From Streptomyces jeddahensis (GTDB taxonomy: Bacteria; Actinomycetota; Actinomycetes; Streptomycetales; Streptomycetaceae), in assembly GCF_001642995.1 (NCBI RefSeq), contig NZ_LOHS01000061.1, positions 117,811 through 181,810 on the forward strand: a stretch of 64,000 nt of DNA, given 5' to 3'. This document shows, in pieces, positions 27,679 to 36,354 of this stretch. The notes under the pieces were generated by a model. The model saw only the letters and a list, made by a program, of their open reading frames with translations, was not told where the DNA came from and did not search any database. Both the position numbers and the translations under genes were made by a program. Within the stretch, counting starts at the first letter, position 1. Every line of letters starts with the position of its first letter.

Positions 27679-29661
27679 TCAGCCGAGCAAAGCCGCGACG
27701 TCGGCCCCTTCGCGTACGAAGACGGGGATGCGCTCCAGTGGGGCGTCCGCGTCCAGCGTCGTGCCGCCCTCCCACACGCACCGGGTGGCCGGATCGAGCC
27801 AGCGCGCGCCGGACGGCAGGTACACCGGGCGGGTTCGCGCGCCCGCCTCGTACACGGGCGCCACGAGCACATCGGGCCCGAGCAGGAATTGGTCGTCCAC
27901 GTCCCAGGAGCGTTCGTCTTCGGGGAAGTCGAAGAACAGCGGGCGCATCGGCGGGGCGCCGGTGCGGTGGGCGTCCTCGGACAGCCGCGTCAGGTAGGGG
28001 CGCAGGCGCTCGCGCAGCAGCAGGTGGTCTCGGAGGATGCCGTATGCCTCTTCTCCGTAGGACCAGGCCTCGTTCGGCCCGCCGGTCATGTCCGCGGAGA
28101 ATGTGGGGTGGTTGGGCTTCCGGTCGCCGTGGAGGCGCATGACGGGGCTGAAGGTGCCGTACTGGAACCACCGGATCAGCAGCTCGCGGTAGGCGGGGTC
28201 GTCCGGGTCGCCGCCGCCGAAGCCGCCGATGTCGGTGTTCCACCAGGGGATGCCGCTCATCGCGACGTTCAGCCCGGCCCTGATCTGGCGGGCGAGGGAG
28301 TCGAAGGTGGTGGGGATGTCGCCGGACCACAGCAGGGCCCCGTACCGCTGGCTGCCCGCCCACGCGGACCGGACCAGGGAAAGCGGCCGGTCCTCGCCGG
28401 CGGCGCGCAGGCCCTCGGCGACCACACGGGTGTGCAGCACGGGGTAGAGGTTCGCGACCTCGGCGGCCGGCCCGACCGCGTAGACGGCGCGGTCGGCGAC
28501 CTCCCGAGTCAGGTCGGGTTCGCAGGCATCCAGCCAGAAGCAACCCACGCCCACCGCTCGGTAGTTGTCGTTCAGCCGCTGCCACAGCGCGGCGCGTGCT
28601 CCGGGGTGGGTGGCGTCGTAGTACGCCATCGGGCGTGTCAGCGCATCCCCGCCGTGCCGGGACGGCCACGGGAAGGTGAGCAGACCGCCGTCGGTGTCCC
28701 GGACGAGGTGTCCGGCCGAGCGTAGTTCGTCGTAGGTGTCGCTGCCGGGCTCGACGGTCGGCCACACCGAGACGGCCAGCTTCACCCCGAGGTATGTCAG
28801 CTCCTTGACCATGGCGGCCGGATCGGGCCACTCACTCTCCTCGAAACGCCAGTCGCCCATCCTCGGCCAGTGGAAGAAGTCGCAGACGATGACGGACAGC
28901 GGCAGTCCACGCTCCTTGTACTGCCGTGCCACGCTGAGGAGTTCGTCCTGGGTGCGGTAGCGCAGCTTCGACTGCCAGAAACCGGACGCCCACTCGGGGA
29001 GGAGGGGCGGGCGTCCGGTGGCCTGGGTGTACGCGTCCAGGATCTGGGCGGGAGTGTCGCCGGCGGTGATCCAGTAGTCGATGCGCCCGCCCGCGTCGGC
29101 GGTCCACCGGGTGGTGTCGGCGCCCAGTTCGACGCGGCCTGTGGCGGGGTTGTTCCACAGCAGTCCGTAGCCGCGCGAGGAGTGCAGGAAGGGGATGGCG
29201 GCCACGGTGTTGCCCTGGACGAGGTCGATCACACAGCCCTTCTGGTCCAGGCGTCCGTGCAGATGCTGACCCAGGCCGTGCAGCCGTTCACCGTCGTAGG
29301 CCTCGAAGTGCTGTTCCGTACGGCCGCCCGCCGCATGGACGCGAGGCCCGGCATGGTGGGTGTAGGGGGTCTTGTCGGCGAGGAGTTCGCGGCCCGAGGC
29401 GGCATGCAGGAACCTCAGCCGGCCGTCCGCTGCGGCCTCGACGGCGAGGTGGCCGTTGACCAGGCGGGCACAGCCGTCGTCCGATACGGACAGTTCGGCG
29501 TGCGGCGACGGGGAGGGGCTTTCCAGCGCGCCGGGAGCGGCGGGATCTATAGTCCCGGCCGCCGCCTGCACCCGGACGGCATGCGGCCCCCAGGGCTCGA
29601 TGCGCAGGATCTCCTCGGCGGTGTGGCGTTCCAGACCACCCGCGCGGATGCTGTAGGGCAA
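27679..29661 (-). CDS. Glycoside hydrolase family 31 (alpha-xylosidase/alpha-glucosidase)
   Basis: 660-aa retaining alpha-glycosidase. The nucleophile is Asp378 in FWLDACEPD and the acid/base Asp448 in WSGDIPTTFDSL. Ruby-like substrate residues follow (WWNTDIGGF, MRLHGDRKP). The N-terminal galactose-mutarotase-like domain and the WLDACEP sequence resemble alpha-xylosidases more than maltases. Together with GH95 and GH43 this suggests degradation of branched hemicellulose oligosaccharides such as xyloglucan. The start is TTG 29661 with AGAGGA 6-7 nt ahead; the upstream open frame to 29952 overlaps a relic gene and operators. No signal peptide. First intact gene of the leftward unit. Confidence 0.82.
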   Translation of the reverse strand: MPYSIRAGGLERHTAEEILRIEPWGPHAVRVQAAAGTIDPAAPGALESPSPSPHAELSVSDDGCARLVNGHLAVEAAADGRLRFLHAASGRELLADKTPYTHHAGPRVHAAGGRTEQHFEAYDGERLHGLGQHLHGRLDQKGCVIDLVQGNTVAAIPFLHSSRGYGLLWNNPATGRVELGADTTRWTADAGGRIDYWITAGDTPAQILDAYTQATGRPPLLPEWASGFWQSKLRYRTQDELLSVARQYKERGLPLSVIVCDFFHWPRMGDWRFEESEWPDPAAMVKELTYLGVKLAVSVWPTVEPGSDTYDELRSAGHLVRDTDGGLLTFPWPSRHGGDALTRPMAYYDATHPGARAALWQRLNDNYRAVGVGCFWLDACEPDLTREVADRAVYAVGPAAEVANLYPVLHTRVVAEGLRAAGEDRPLSLVRSAWAGSQRYGALLWSGDIPTTFDSLARQIRAGLNVAMSGIPWWNTDIGGFGGGDPDDPAYRELLIRWFQYGTFSPVMRLHGDRKPNHPTFSADMTGGPNEAWSYGEEAYGILRDHLLLRERLRPYLTRLSEDAHRTGAPPMRPLFFDFPEDERSWDVDDQFLLGPDVLVAPVYEAGARTRPVYLPSGARWLDPATRCVWEGGTTLDADAPLERIPVFVREGADVAALLG

Positions 29662-29771
29662 GGCAGTTCCTCTGTTCTTCTCAAGGGCCCAGACACCTGC
29701 ATGCGTGCGGGCGACGTGGCCACGATGGCCGGTACCGTCTGCGGCGCTCGACGGCACGGGCCACCCCGGAT

Positions 29772-29880
29772 TCAGTGCGTCTTGTCGTAGGCCTGCTGGT
29801 AGATCTGCAGGAAGCGCTTCAACCCCAGCTTGTCGAGCTGGGTATTCGGGGTAGCGGGGGTGGCGGCCCCGCGCTTCGAG
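29772..29880 (-). pseudogene. C-terminal stump of an ABC sugar-binding protein
   Basis: Reading leftward, the last 35 codons before TGA 29772-29774 give a Lys/Gln-rich amphipathic tail, LDKLGLKRFLQIYQQAYDK. That is the usual C-terminal helix of CUT1 extracellular solute-binding proteins. The rest of the gene is absent; the frame has no start and runs directly into the operator at 29929. The permeases that should follow are also missing, as GH31 starts 110 bp downstream. I infer a deletion that removed most of an importer and left the promoter fused to the glycosidase genes. Confidence 0.6.
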
Positions 29881-29928
29881 GGCTGTGCGGGGACGGGTCC
29901 TACGGTTGCCGGACGAGGAGCGCTGCGT

Positions 29929-29940
29929 CGAACCGGTTCG
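29929..29940. promoter_or_regulatory. LacI-type operator, CGAACCGGTTCG (site 1)
   Basis: Perfect 12-bp palindrome, identical to the cores at 30071 and 30165. It lies on the leftward (GH31) side of the divergent region. Symmetry with central CG is typical of LacI/GalR operators. Confidence 0.8.
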
Positions 29941-30070
29941 GCAAGCTAGCACCGGGAAACCCGACCAGCAATCCCTTCGGTGCGAGGATCTACCCGCCCC
30001 TGACCGGGAATACGGAAATGCGGCCCGGGGTGTTGACAGGCCCCCGGGCTGTTCCTACCTTCGCTTCACG

Positions 30071-30082
30071 CGAACCGGTTCG
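30071..30082. promoter_or_regulatory. LacI-type operator, CGAACCGGTTCG (site 2)
   Basis: Same perfect palindrome in the middle of the 530-bp divergent region, 142 bp from site 1 and 94 bp from site 3 (start to start). The spacing would allow DNA looping. Confidence 0.8.
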
Positions 30083-30164
30083 ACGGCCGGTCATCGCTCC
30101 TCGTCCCATCCATACCGGCACGCCGTACCGTCACGACCGGCGGGCGCTCCCTCGTCCGCGATGT

Positions 30165-30176
30165 CGAACCGGTTCG
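30165..30176. promoter_or_regulatory. LacI-type operator, CGAACCGGTTCG (site 3)
   Basis: Same palindrome, here extended to 14 bp (TCGAACCGGTTCGA, 30164-30177). It lies 15 bp before the regulator's GTG and just ahead of its SD AAGGAG (30181-30186), placed to give autorepression. Confidence 0.82.
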
Positions 30177-30191
30177 ACCAAAGGAGTCCCC

Positions 30192-31256
30192 GTGAACATC
30201 GGTGAGATCGCCCGGCGAGCCGGTGTCTCGCGGAGCACCGTGTCCTACGCGCTCAGCGGCAAGCGCCCGGTGTCGGAGGAGACGCGCCGGAAGATCCAGC
30301 AGGTCGTGGACGAGCTGGGCTACCGACCCAGCGCCAGTGCCCGCGCCCTGGCCAACGGGCGGACCAGCACCCTCGGCCTGGTCTTTCCGCCGGCCGGGAA
30401 CCACTACACGGGGATGCAACTCGACTTCATCGGCAGCGTGGTGGAGGCCGCCGCGGCCTACGACTACGACGTGCTGCTGTCACCGAGCGGCGTGGACAGC
30501 GACCGCTCGTTCCAGCGGCTGCTGGGCGAGCGGCGGGTCGACGGCGCGATCCTGATGGAGATCAGGCTGGAGGACGACCGGGTGGACCATCTGGCCGCCC
30601 TGGACTTCCCCTCCGTCGCCATCGGCCGTACCGCCCGTCCGGAGGGCGGCTGGTGGGTCGGCCTGGACCACACAGCGCTGGCGGCGGCGTGCGTCCACCA
30701 CCTGGCGGATCTCGGCCACCGCCGGGTCGCCTTCGTCAACCGGCCCGAGCAGCTGCTGCGGGCCGGTTACGAATCCGCGCACCGCGGCCTGGACGGCTTC
30801 ACCAAGGCCGCGGCCGAGCGCGGGCTGACGGTGAGGACGTACTGCTGCGGGGACGATGCCGCCTCGGGCCAGGCCTGCGTGGAACGGATCCTGCACGACG
30901 ACCCGGCGACCACGGCCCTGGTCACGCTGAACGAGGCCGCGCTGGGCGGCCTCTACCGGGGGCTCGCCCAGGCGGGCCGCCATGTGCCGCGCGACTTCTC
31001 CGTCACCGGGGTCGTGGCCAGCCGCTGGGCGGAGACGGTGACCCCGCAGCTCACCGCGGCGGACGTACCGGCAGAGGAGATGGGCCGGCGCGCCGTCGAC
31101 CTGCTGGTGGAGCGGCTCGACCATCCCGATGCGCCGCCCCGGCACCATCTCCTCGCGCCGCCGATCTCCCTGCGGGCCAGCACCGGCCCCGCGGGAGCCA
31201 CGCCCACCGCGGACGCCGGGTCGAATACGGCCGCCCTGACCGCACGACACGGGTAA
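30192..31256 (+). CDS. LacI-family transcriptional regulator (cluster 1)
   Basis: 354-aa repressor. The N-terminal HTH reads IGEIARRAGVSRSTVSYALS with hinge helix YRPSASARALANGRTS, followed by a periplasmic-binding-protein-like sensor domain that ends in LxxRxS(T)GPA. GTG 30192 has AAGGAG 5 nt upstream; the frame is open from 29775 but crosses operators. It is followed by a CUT1 importer and a GH63-type hydrolase. It presumably controls both these and the divergent glycosidases through the three palindromes, with an imported oligosaccharide as inducer. The inducer identity is not visible. Confidence 0.9.
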   Translation: MNIGEIARRAGVSRSTVSYALSGKRPVSEETRRKIQQVVDELGYRPSASARALANGRTSTLGLVFPPAGNHYTGMQLDFIGSVVEAAAAYDYDVLLSPSGVDSDRSFQRLLGERRVDGAILMEIRLEDDRVDHLAALDFPSVAIGRTARPEGGWWVGLDHTALAAACVHHLADLGHRRVAFVNRPEQLLRAGYESAHRGLDGFTKAAAERGLTVRTYCCGDDAASGQACVERILHDDPATTALVTLNEAALGGLYRGLAQAGRHVPRDFSVTGVVASRWAETVTPQLTAADVPAEEMGRRAVDLLVERLDHPDAPPRHHLLAPPISLRASTGPAGATPTADAGSNTAALTARHG

Positions 31257-31377
31257 CTCCCGTCCTCCTTCTTCACCTCGCTGATCGCTGCCACCTCACA
31301 TCAGTGCCGTTCGGCGTGCCCGCTTCCAGCAACCCCTTGTCCTCGGCACCCACATGTCAAGACCAAAGGAACCCGCG

Positions 31378-32625
31378 ATGAACAGCTCCGCCAGACAGCG
31401 CCGTCTGACCGCCGCAGCCCTGACCGCCCTGGCTGTGGCCGCCAGTGCCACAGCCTGTTCCTCCGGCTCGGGCAGCACCGACGCCAAGGGCGCCGGCAGC
31501 GGCACGTACACCATCTGGGACCCGTACCCGCAGTTCGACAAGGGCTCAGCCTGGACGAAGCTGCTGGACAAGTGCGGCAGCCAGGCCGGCGTGAAGATCG
31601 AGCGGACCGGCTTCGACACCAGCGACCTGGCCAACAAGACGCTCCTGGCGGCGCAACAGGGCAACTCCCCGGACGTCCTCATCGTGGACAACCCGGTGGT
31701 ATCGACCCTGGCCGAGGCGGGCGTGCTCACCACCACCGACGACAACAAACTGGACACCTCGAAGGTGGACCCCAACCTGCTCGCGGCCGGCCAGTCGGGC
31801 GGGAAGACGTACGGCACGCCGATCGGCGCCAACACCCTCGCCCTCTACTACAACAAGGAGGTGCTGAAGGAGGCCGGGGTGGACATCGCCTCGGTCAAGG
31901 ACTGGAAGTCGCTGACGGCGGCGCTGGCGAAGGTCAAGAAGGCGGGCAAGAAGGGCATCACGTTCTCGGCGATCGGCACGGAGGAGGGCAGCTTCCAGTT
32001 CCTGCCGTGGTTCTGGGGCGCTGGCGCCAAGCTGACCGAACTCGACTCCGCCCAGGCCGTGTCCGCGCTGTCGCTGTGGAAGGACTGGCTGAAGCAGGGC
32101 TACGCCCCGAACTCGGTGCTCAACAACACCCAGACGACCAGCTGGCAGGAGTTCGCCAGCGGCGACTACGCGTTCAGCGAGAACGGCACCTGGCAGCTCG
32201 CCAATGCCGAGAAAGTCGGATTCGAGTACGGCGTCCTGCCCATCCCCGGCGCCGGCGGAGGCAACGCAGCGGCCCCGACCGGCGGCGAGTTCGTCACCAT
32301 CCCGGTCCAGGACGACACCGGCCGCTACGCCACATCCCAGAAGCTGGCGACCTGCCTGACCAGCACCGACAACCTCTACGACACCGACACCACCCTGTCC
32401 TATGTGGCCCCCACCAGCGAGGTCCAGGACAAGCAGGTGGCGGCGAACGCCGAACTGAAGCCGTGGATCGACGCGGTCAAGTCGGCCAAGGGGCGCACCA
32501 GTGACGACCTGGGCACCACGTACCCCAAGATCTCCGAGCAGATGTGGAAGGCCGTCCAGTCGGCCCTCAGCGGCGCCGAGTCGCCCGAGGAAGCGCTGGC
32601 CAAGGCTCAGTCCGCCGTCAAGTAG
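31378..32625 (+). CDS. ABC sugar transporter, substrate-binding lipoprotein (cluster 1)
   Basis: 415-aa type 1 extracellular solute-binding protein. The signal peptide ends in a lipobox-like SATAC, so it should be lipid-anchored outside the membrane. It has the usual ALYYNKEVLKEAGV and DYAFSENGTWQ segments of CUT1 binding proteins for oligosaccharides. ATG 31378 has AAAGGA 7 nt upstream (an earlier ATG at 31354 lacks one). The two permeases follow 21 nt downstream. No ATPase is encoded; CUT1 systems in Streptomyces commonly use a shared MsiK ATPase encoded elsewhere. Confidence 0.9.
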   Translation: MNSSARQRRLTAAALTALAVAASATACSSGSGSTDAKGAGSGTYTIWDPYPQFDKGSAWTKLLDKCGSQAGVKIERTGFDTSDLANKTLLAAQQGNSPDVLIVDNPVVSTLAEAGVLTTTDDNKLDTSKVDPNLLAAGQSGGKTYGTPIGANTLALYYNKEVLKEAGVDIASVKDWKSLTAALAKVKKAGKKGITFSAIGTEEGSFQFLPWFWGAGAKLTELDSAQAVSALSLWKDWLKQGYAPNSVLNNTQTTSWQEFASGDYAFSENGTWQLANAEKVGFEYGVLPIPGAGGGNAAAPTGGEFVTIPVQDDTGRYATSQKLATCLTSTDNLYDTDTTLSYVAPTSEVQDKQVAANAELKPWIDAVKSAKGRTSDDLGTTYPKISEQMWKAVQSALSGAESPEEALAKAQSAVK

Positions 32626-32646
32626 CCAGGGATTTCCGGTCCGCAG

Positions 32647-33630
32647 ATGAACCACACGACACAGCTGCCGGACCGCCGGTCCGTGTGCGCCAGGAACGGG
32701 GCGGCCACCGCCGCCCCGCCCCCGGCCCACGCGCGAGCACGGCGCCGTCCGACCTCCCAGCAGTGGGCCGCCTGGGCCTTCCTCGCCCCGGTGACCCTCT
32801 ACCTCGTCCTCTTCTACGCCTATCCGCTCTACCGCAACATCGACCTGAGCCTGCGCAACTACACCGTCCGCTCCTTCGTCCAGGGCGACGCGCCCTTCAC
32901 CGGCCTCGCCAACTACCGCACCGTCTTCGACGACCCGACCTTCGCCCCGGCCCTGCTCCACACCGTGGTGTTCACCGCCGTGTGCCTGGTCTTCCAGTAC
33001 GCCATCGGCCTGGCCCTCGCGGTCTTCTTCAACCAGCACTTCCGGCTCTCCGCCACGCTGCGGGCCCTGTTCCTGGTGCCCTGGCTGCTGCCGCTGATCG
33101 TGTCGGCCTCCACCTGGTCGTGGATGCTCAACAGCGACTCCGGCATCGTCAACGCCGCCCTGCACACCGTCGGCATCGACCCGGTGAACTGGCTGACCTC
33201 GCCGTCCTGGTCGCTGACCTCCGTGATCATCGCCAACATCTGGATCGGCGTCCCGTTCAACCTGGTCCTGCTCTACAGCGGCCTGCAGTCCATCCCCGCG
33301 AGCCTGTACGAGGCGGCGGCCCTCGACGGGGCGAATGCCTGGCAGCGCTTCCGGCGCGTCACCTTCCCGCTGCTGCGCCCGGTGTCCGCGATCACTCTGC
33401 TGCTGGGCCTGGTCTACACGCTCAAGGTCTTCGACATCATCTGGATCACGACCAAGGGCGGCCCGGCGGATTCGTCCACCACCTTCGCCACCTGGTCCTA
33501 CCAGCTCGGCTTCGGCAATCTCCTGCCCGCCTTCGGCCCGGGCGCGGCCGTCGGCAACCTGCTCGTCGTCGCAGCCCTCGTCTTCGGCCTCATCTACGTC
33601 CGGGTCCAGCGAAAGCAGGCGTCGTCATGA
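32647..33630 (+). CDS. ABC sugar permease, MalF type (cluster 1)
   Basis: 327-aa inner-membrane permease with six helices and the cytoplasmic EAA loop YEAAALDGANAWQRFRRVTFPLL that contacts the ATPase. About 45 hydrophilic residues precede the first helix. ATG start. The stop overlaps the next permease (ATGA), so the two are co-translated and form the heterodimeric channel. Confidence 0.9.
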   Translation: MNHTTQLPDRRSVCARNGAATAAPPPAHARARRRPTSQQWAAWAFLAPVTLYLVLFYAYPLYRNIDLSLRNYTVRSFVQGDAPFTGLANYRTVFDDPTFAPALLHTVVFTAVCLVFQYAIGLALAVFFNQHFRLSATLRALFLVPWLLPLIVSASTWSWMLNSDSGIVNAALHTVGIDPVNWLTSPSWSLTSVIIANIWIGVPFNLVLLYSGLQSIPASLYEAAALDGANAWQRFRRVTFPLLRPVSAITLLLGLVYTLKVFDIIWITTKGGPADSSTTFATWSYQLGFGNLLPAFGPGAAVGNLLVVAALVFGLIYVRVQRKQASS

Positions 33631-34451
33631 GCCGAAGCGGTAAGCGCACGTGGGGAAAGACGGCCGTCGGCCTCCTGCTGACCGGGATCATGCTCTTCCC
33701 GGTCTACTGGATGCTCAACGTGTCCCTGACCCGCGACCAGGACATGCGCAAGAGCCCACCGGACCTGTTCCCCGCCCACGGCACGCTGGAGGGCTACCGC
33801 ACGGTCCTCGACGAGCAGCTGCCCTACCTCGGCACCAGCCTCGTCATCGGCCTGGGCACCGTCGCGCTGACCGTGGCCCTGTCCGCCCCCGCCGGATACG
33901 CGCTGGCCAAACTGCGCCCGCGCGGCGGCGGCATCCTCAACTTCGCGCTGCTGGCCGCCCAGATGATCCCCGGCATCATCATGGCGATGGGCTTCTACGC
34001 CATCTACCTCCAACTCGGCCTGCTCCAGTCCGTCCCCGGCCTCATCGTCGCCGACTCCACCCTGGCCGTCCCGTTCGCGGTGCTCATCTTCACCGCGTTC
34101 ATGTCCGGCATCCCCGGCGAACTCCTCCAGGCCGCGAAGACGGACGGCGCCGGGCCGTTGCGCACCTTCTGGTCCATCGTCCTGCCGATGAGCCGCAACG
34201 CCGTCATTACGGTCTCGTTGTTCGCGTTCCTGTGGTCCTGGTCCGACTTCGTCTTCGCCAGCACCCTCGTTAACGGCGGCGCCCACGAGCCGATCACCCT
34301 CGGCATCTACCACTACATCGGCAACAACAACCAGGAGTGGAACGCCATCATGGCCACCGCCGTCGTGGCCTCGCTGCCCGCCGCGGCGATCCTCGTCCTC
34401 GCCCAGCGCTACGTCGCCGCCGGCGTGACCGCCGGTGCGGTCAAGGACTGA
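33627..34451 (+). CDS. ABC sugar permease, MalG type (cluster 1)
   Basis: 274-aa permease with six helices. The EAA loop is LLQAAKTDGAGPLRTFWSIVLPM. ATG 33627 overlaps the MalF-type stop. It completes the importer with the genes at 31378 and 32647. The stop is followed by about 88 bp leading to the hydrolase gene, in which a 29-codon ORF (34454-34543, ATGA overlap with the next start) has no clear coding character. Confidence 0.9.
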   Translation: MSRSGKRTWGKTAVGLLLTGIMLFPVYWMLNVSLTRDQDMRKSPPDLFPAHGTLEGYRTVLDEQLPYLGTSLVIGLGTVALTVALSAPAGYALAKLRPRGGGILNFALLAAQMIPGIIMAMGFYAIYLQLGLLQSVPGLIVADSTLAVPFAVLIFTAFMSGIPGELLQAAKTDGAGPLRTFWSIVLPMSRNAVITVSLFAFLWSWSDFVFASTLVNGGAHEPITLGIYHYIGNNNQEWNAIMATAVVASLPAAAILVLAQRYVAAGVTAGAVKD

Positions 34452-34539
34452 CCATGACCTCCTCTTCCACCTCGCCACGGCCCCACCGTCCGTACGCCGG
34501 ACGGCCCGCCACCCCCGCCCGAGAAACGAGTGACGCTTC

Positions 34540-36282
34540 ATGACCGCCGACCGATCCGGCCCGGCCTTCTCCGTCCACGACATCCCGTTCAGCACGTACG
34601 GGTCCTGGTTCGGCATCTCGCCCGTGGTGGCGGAGAAGACCCATGCCGAGGACCTCCACCTCGTCTCGCACCAGAACGGCATGCACGCCGTCCTGCGCTT
34701 GGTGCCGCTCGACACCGCGACGGGGGAGCGGGCCGAGACCCGCGTGGAGGCGACACCGGGCCTGCTGAGCTGGATCAGCGCGGCGGGCCGCGTGGATCTC
34801 GCCTACGAGTCGCCGGACACCGTACGCCTGCGCGGTACGGGCCTGGCCCTGCGCGTCTCCGCGGCGGCCCGGACGCTGACCCCGTTCAGCGGCACGTACT
34901 TCTTCCGCGATGCGGCCGCCGACGCGTACGTGTTCACGTCGTACGAGACCGGACGCCGTTACCGCGTCACCCTGCTCTCCGGCACGGTGGCCGACACGTT
35001 CGGAAGCCAGGCGCTGGGCAGCGGCGACCGCGGCCTGACCCTCGCTGCCGGCACGGACGTGGACGGACCCTGGGAGATCGCGGTCGAGGAACTCGACACC
35101 GCCCGCGCGCCGTACGCGCCGACGGCGCCCTTCGGCAAGGTCGTCGAGGCCGCCCGGAACTCCTTCGCGGACTTCGCCGACACGGTGGCCCCCTGGCGCT
35201 CGTCCGGCACCCCGGCCGCTGAACTCGCCGCCTACGTCGTGTGGTCGGCGACCGTACGGCCGACGGGCCTGGTCACGCGTCCCGCCGTACTCATGTCCAA
35301 GCACTGGATGGACAAGGTCTGGAGCTGGGACCACTGCTTCAATGCCCTGGCCCTGGCCCCCGGCTGCGCCGAACTGGCCTGGGACCAGTTCCACCTGCCC
35401 TTCGACCACCAGGACGAGACCGGGGCGCTGCCCGACTCGGTCACCCACTCCGAGGTCCTGCACAACTTCGTCAAACCGCCCATCCACGGCTGGGCCTTCG
35501 GCCGACTGCGCCGCCGGCTGCCGACGCCTCCCAGCCGCGCCGAGCTGGCCGAGACGTACTACAGACTGGAACGCTGGACGGACTTCTGGCTCACCGCCCG
35601 GCGCGCCCCCGGGGCCGCCCTGCCCCACTACCAGCACGGCAACGACAGCGGCTGGGACAACGCGACCACCTTCGACCCCGAACGCATGGTCGTCACCGCG
35701 GACCTGGCCGCCTTCCTGACTCTCCAGCTTCATGAACTCGCCCATCTCGCAACCTACTTGAACAGACCGGATGAGGCCCGCCGGTGGACGCGAGCCGCCG
35801 AGGCGACCCAGGCGGCGATGCTCGACCAGCTCTGGACCGGTGACCGGTTCGTCACCCGGGGAGCCGACAGCGGCGACACCTGGCAGAGTTCCAGCCTCCT
35901 CGACCTGATGCCCATCGTGCTGGGCGAGCATCTGCCGGACGACGTCAGCGGCGTGCTGGCCGGCCGCATCGAGGCCCACCTGACTCCGCACGGCCTGGCC
36001 ACCGAGCTGCCGACCTCGCCGCACTACCTCTCCGACGGCTACTGGCGCGGCCCGATATGGGCCCCCGCCACGGTCCTCATCGAGGACGGGCTGCGCCGCA
36101 GCGGACACCACCGGCTGGCGGACGAGATCAGCGCCCGCTTCCGCGCCCTGTGCGAGACCCACGGCTTCGCAGAGAACTTCGACGCCCTGACCGGAACGGG
36201 CCTGCGAGACCGCGCCTACACCTGGACCGCCAGCAGCTACCTCCTCCTCGCCGAGGCACACGCACGCCGAGGCGGCCACTGA
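34540..36282 (+). CDS. GH63/MGH1-like glycoside hydrolase
   Basis: 580-aa cytoplasmic (alpha/alpha)6-barrel hydrolase of the GH63 / mannosylglycerate-hydrolase-like group. The barrel starts near residue 240 (MSKHWMDKVWSWDHCFNA), has the catalytic-site segment GNDSGWDNATTFD with Asp373, and ends with YWRGPIWAPATVLIEDGL and RDRAYTWTASSYL. GH63-type enzymes cleave alpha-glucosides or alpha-mannosides from the non-reducing end. Its place after the importer suggests it processes the imported sugar. ATG 34540. The N-terminal 200 residues form a beta-sandwich-like region. Confidence 0.8.
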   Translation: MTADRSGPAFSVHDIPFSTYGSWFGISPVVAEKTHAEDLHLVSHQNGMHAVLRLVPLDTATGERAETRVEATPGLLSWISAAGRVDLAYESPDTVRLRGTGLALRVSAAARTLTPFSGTYFFRDAAADAYVFTSYETGRRYRVTLLSGTVADTFGSQALGSGDRGLTLAAGTDVDGPWEIAVEELDTARAPYAPTAPFGKVVEAARNSFADFADTVAPWRSSGTPAAELAAYVVWSATVRPTGLVTRPAVLMSKHWMDKVWSWDHCFNALALAPGCAELAWDQFHLPFDHQDETGALPDSVTHSEVLHNFVKPPIHGWAFGRLRRRLPTPPSRAELAETYYRLERWTDFWLTARRAPGAALPHYQHGNDSGWDNATTFDPERMVVTADLAAFLTLQLHELAHLATYLNRPDEARRWTRAAEATQAAMLDQLWTGDRFVTRGADSGDTWQSSSLLDLMPIVLGEHLPDDVSGVLAGRIEAHLTPHGLATELPTSPHYLSDGYWRGPIWAPATVLIEDGLRRSGHHRLADEISARFRALCETHGFAENFDALTGTGLRDRAYTWTASSYLLLAEAHARRGGH

Positions 36283-36293
36283 TTCCCAGGCGC

Positions 36294-36310
36294 ACTCCGG
36301 GTGCGTAGGG
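36294..36310. terminator. Weak hairpin between convergent genes
   Basis: CGCAC-TCCGG-GTGCG just after the GH63-like stop and before the convergent xanthine-dehydrogenase relic. It has a five-bp stem and no T-run. Confidence 0.3.
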
Positions 36311-36354
36311 CCCGGGTGACGAGGCATGCAGCTGAGCCTGCCCTTCATCGGATC

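Noticed and set aside
34454..34543. 29-aa ORF overlapping the GH63 start (ATGA)
   Set aside because: Ser/Pro/Arg-rich with no SD. Probably leader sequence, although translational coupling cannot be excluded.
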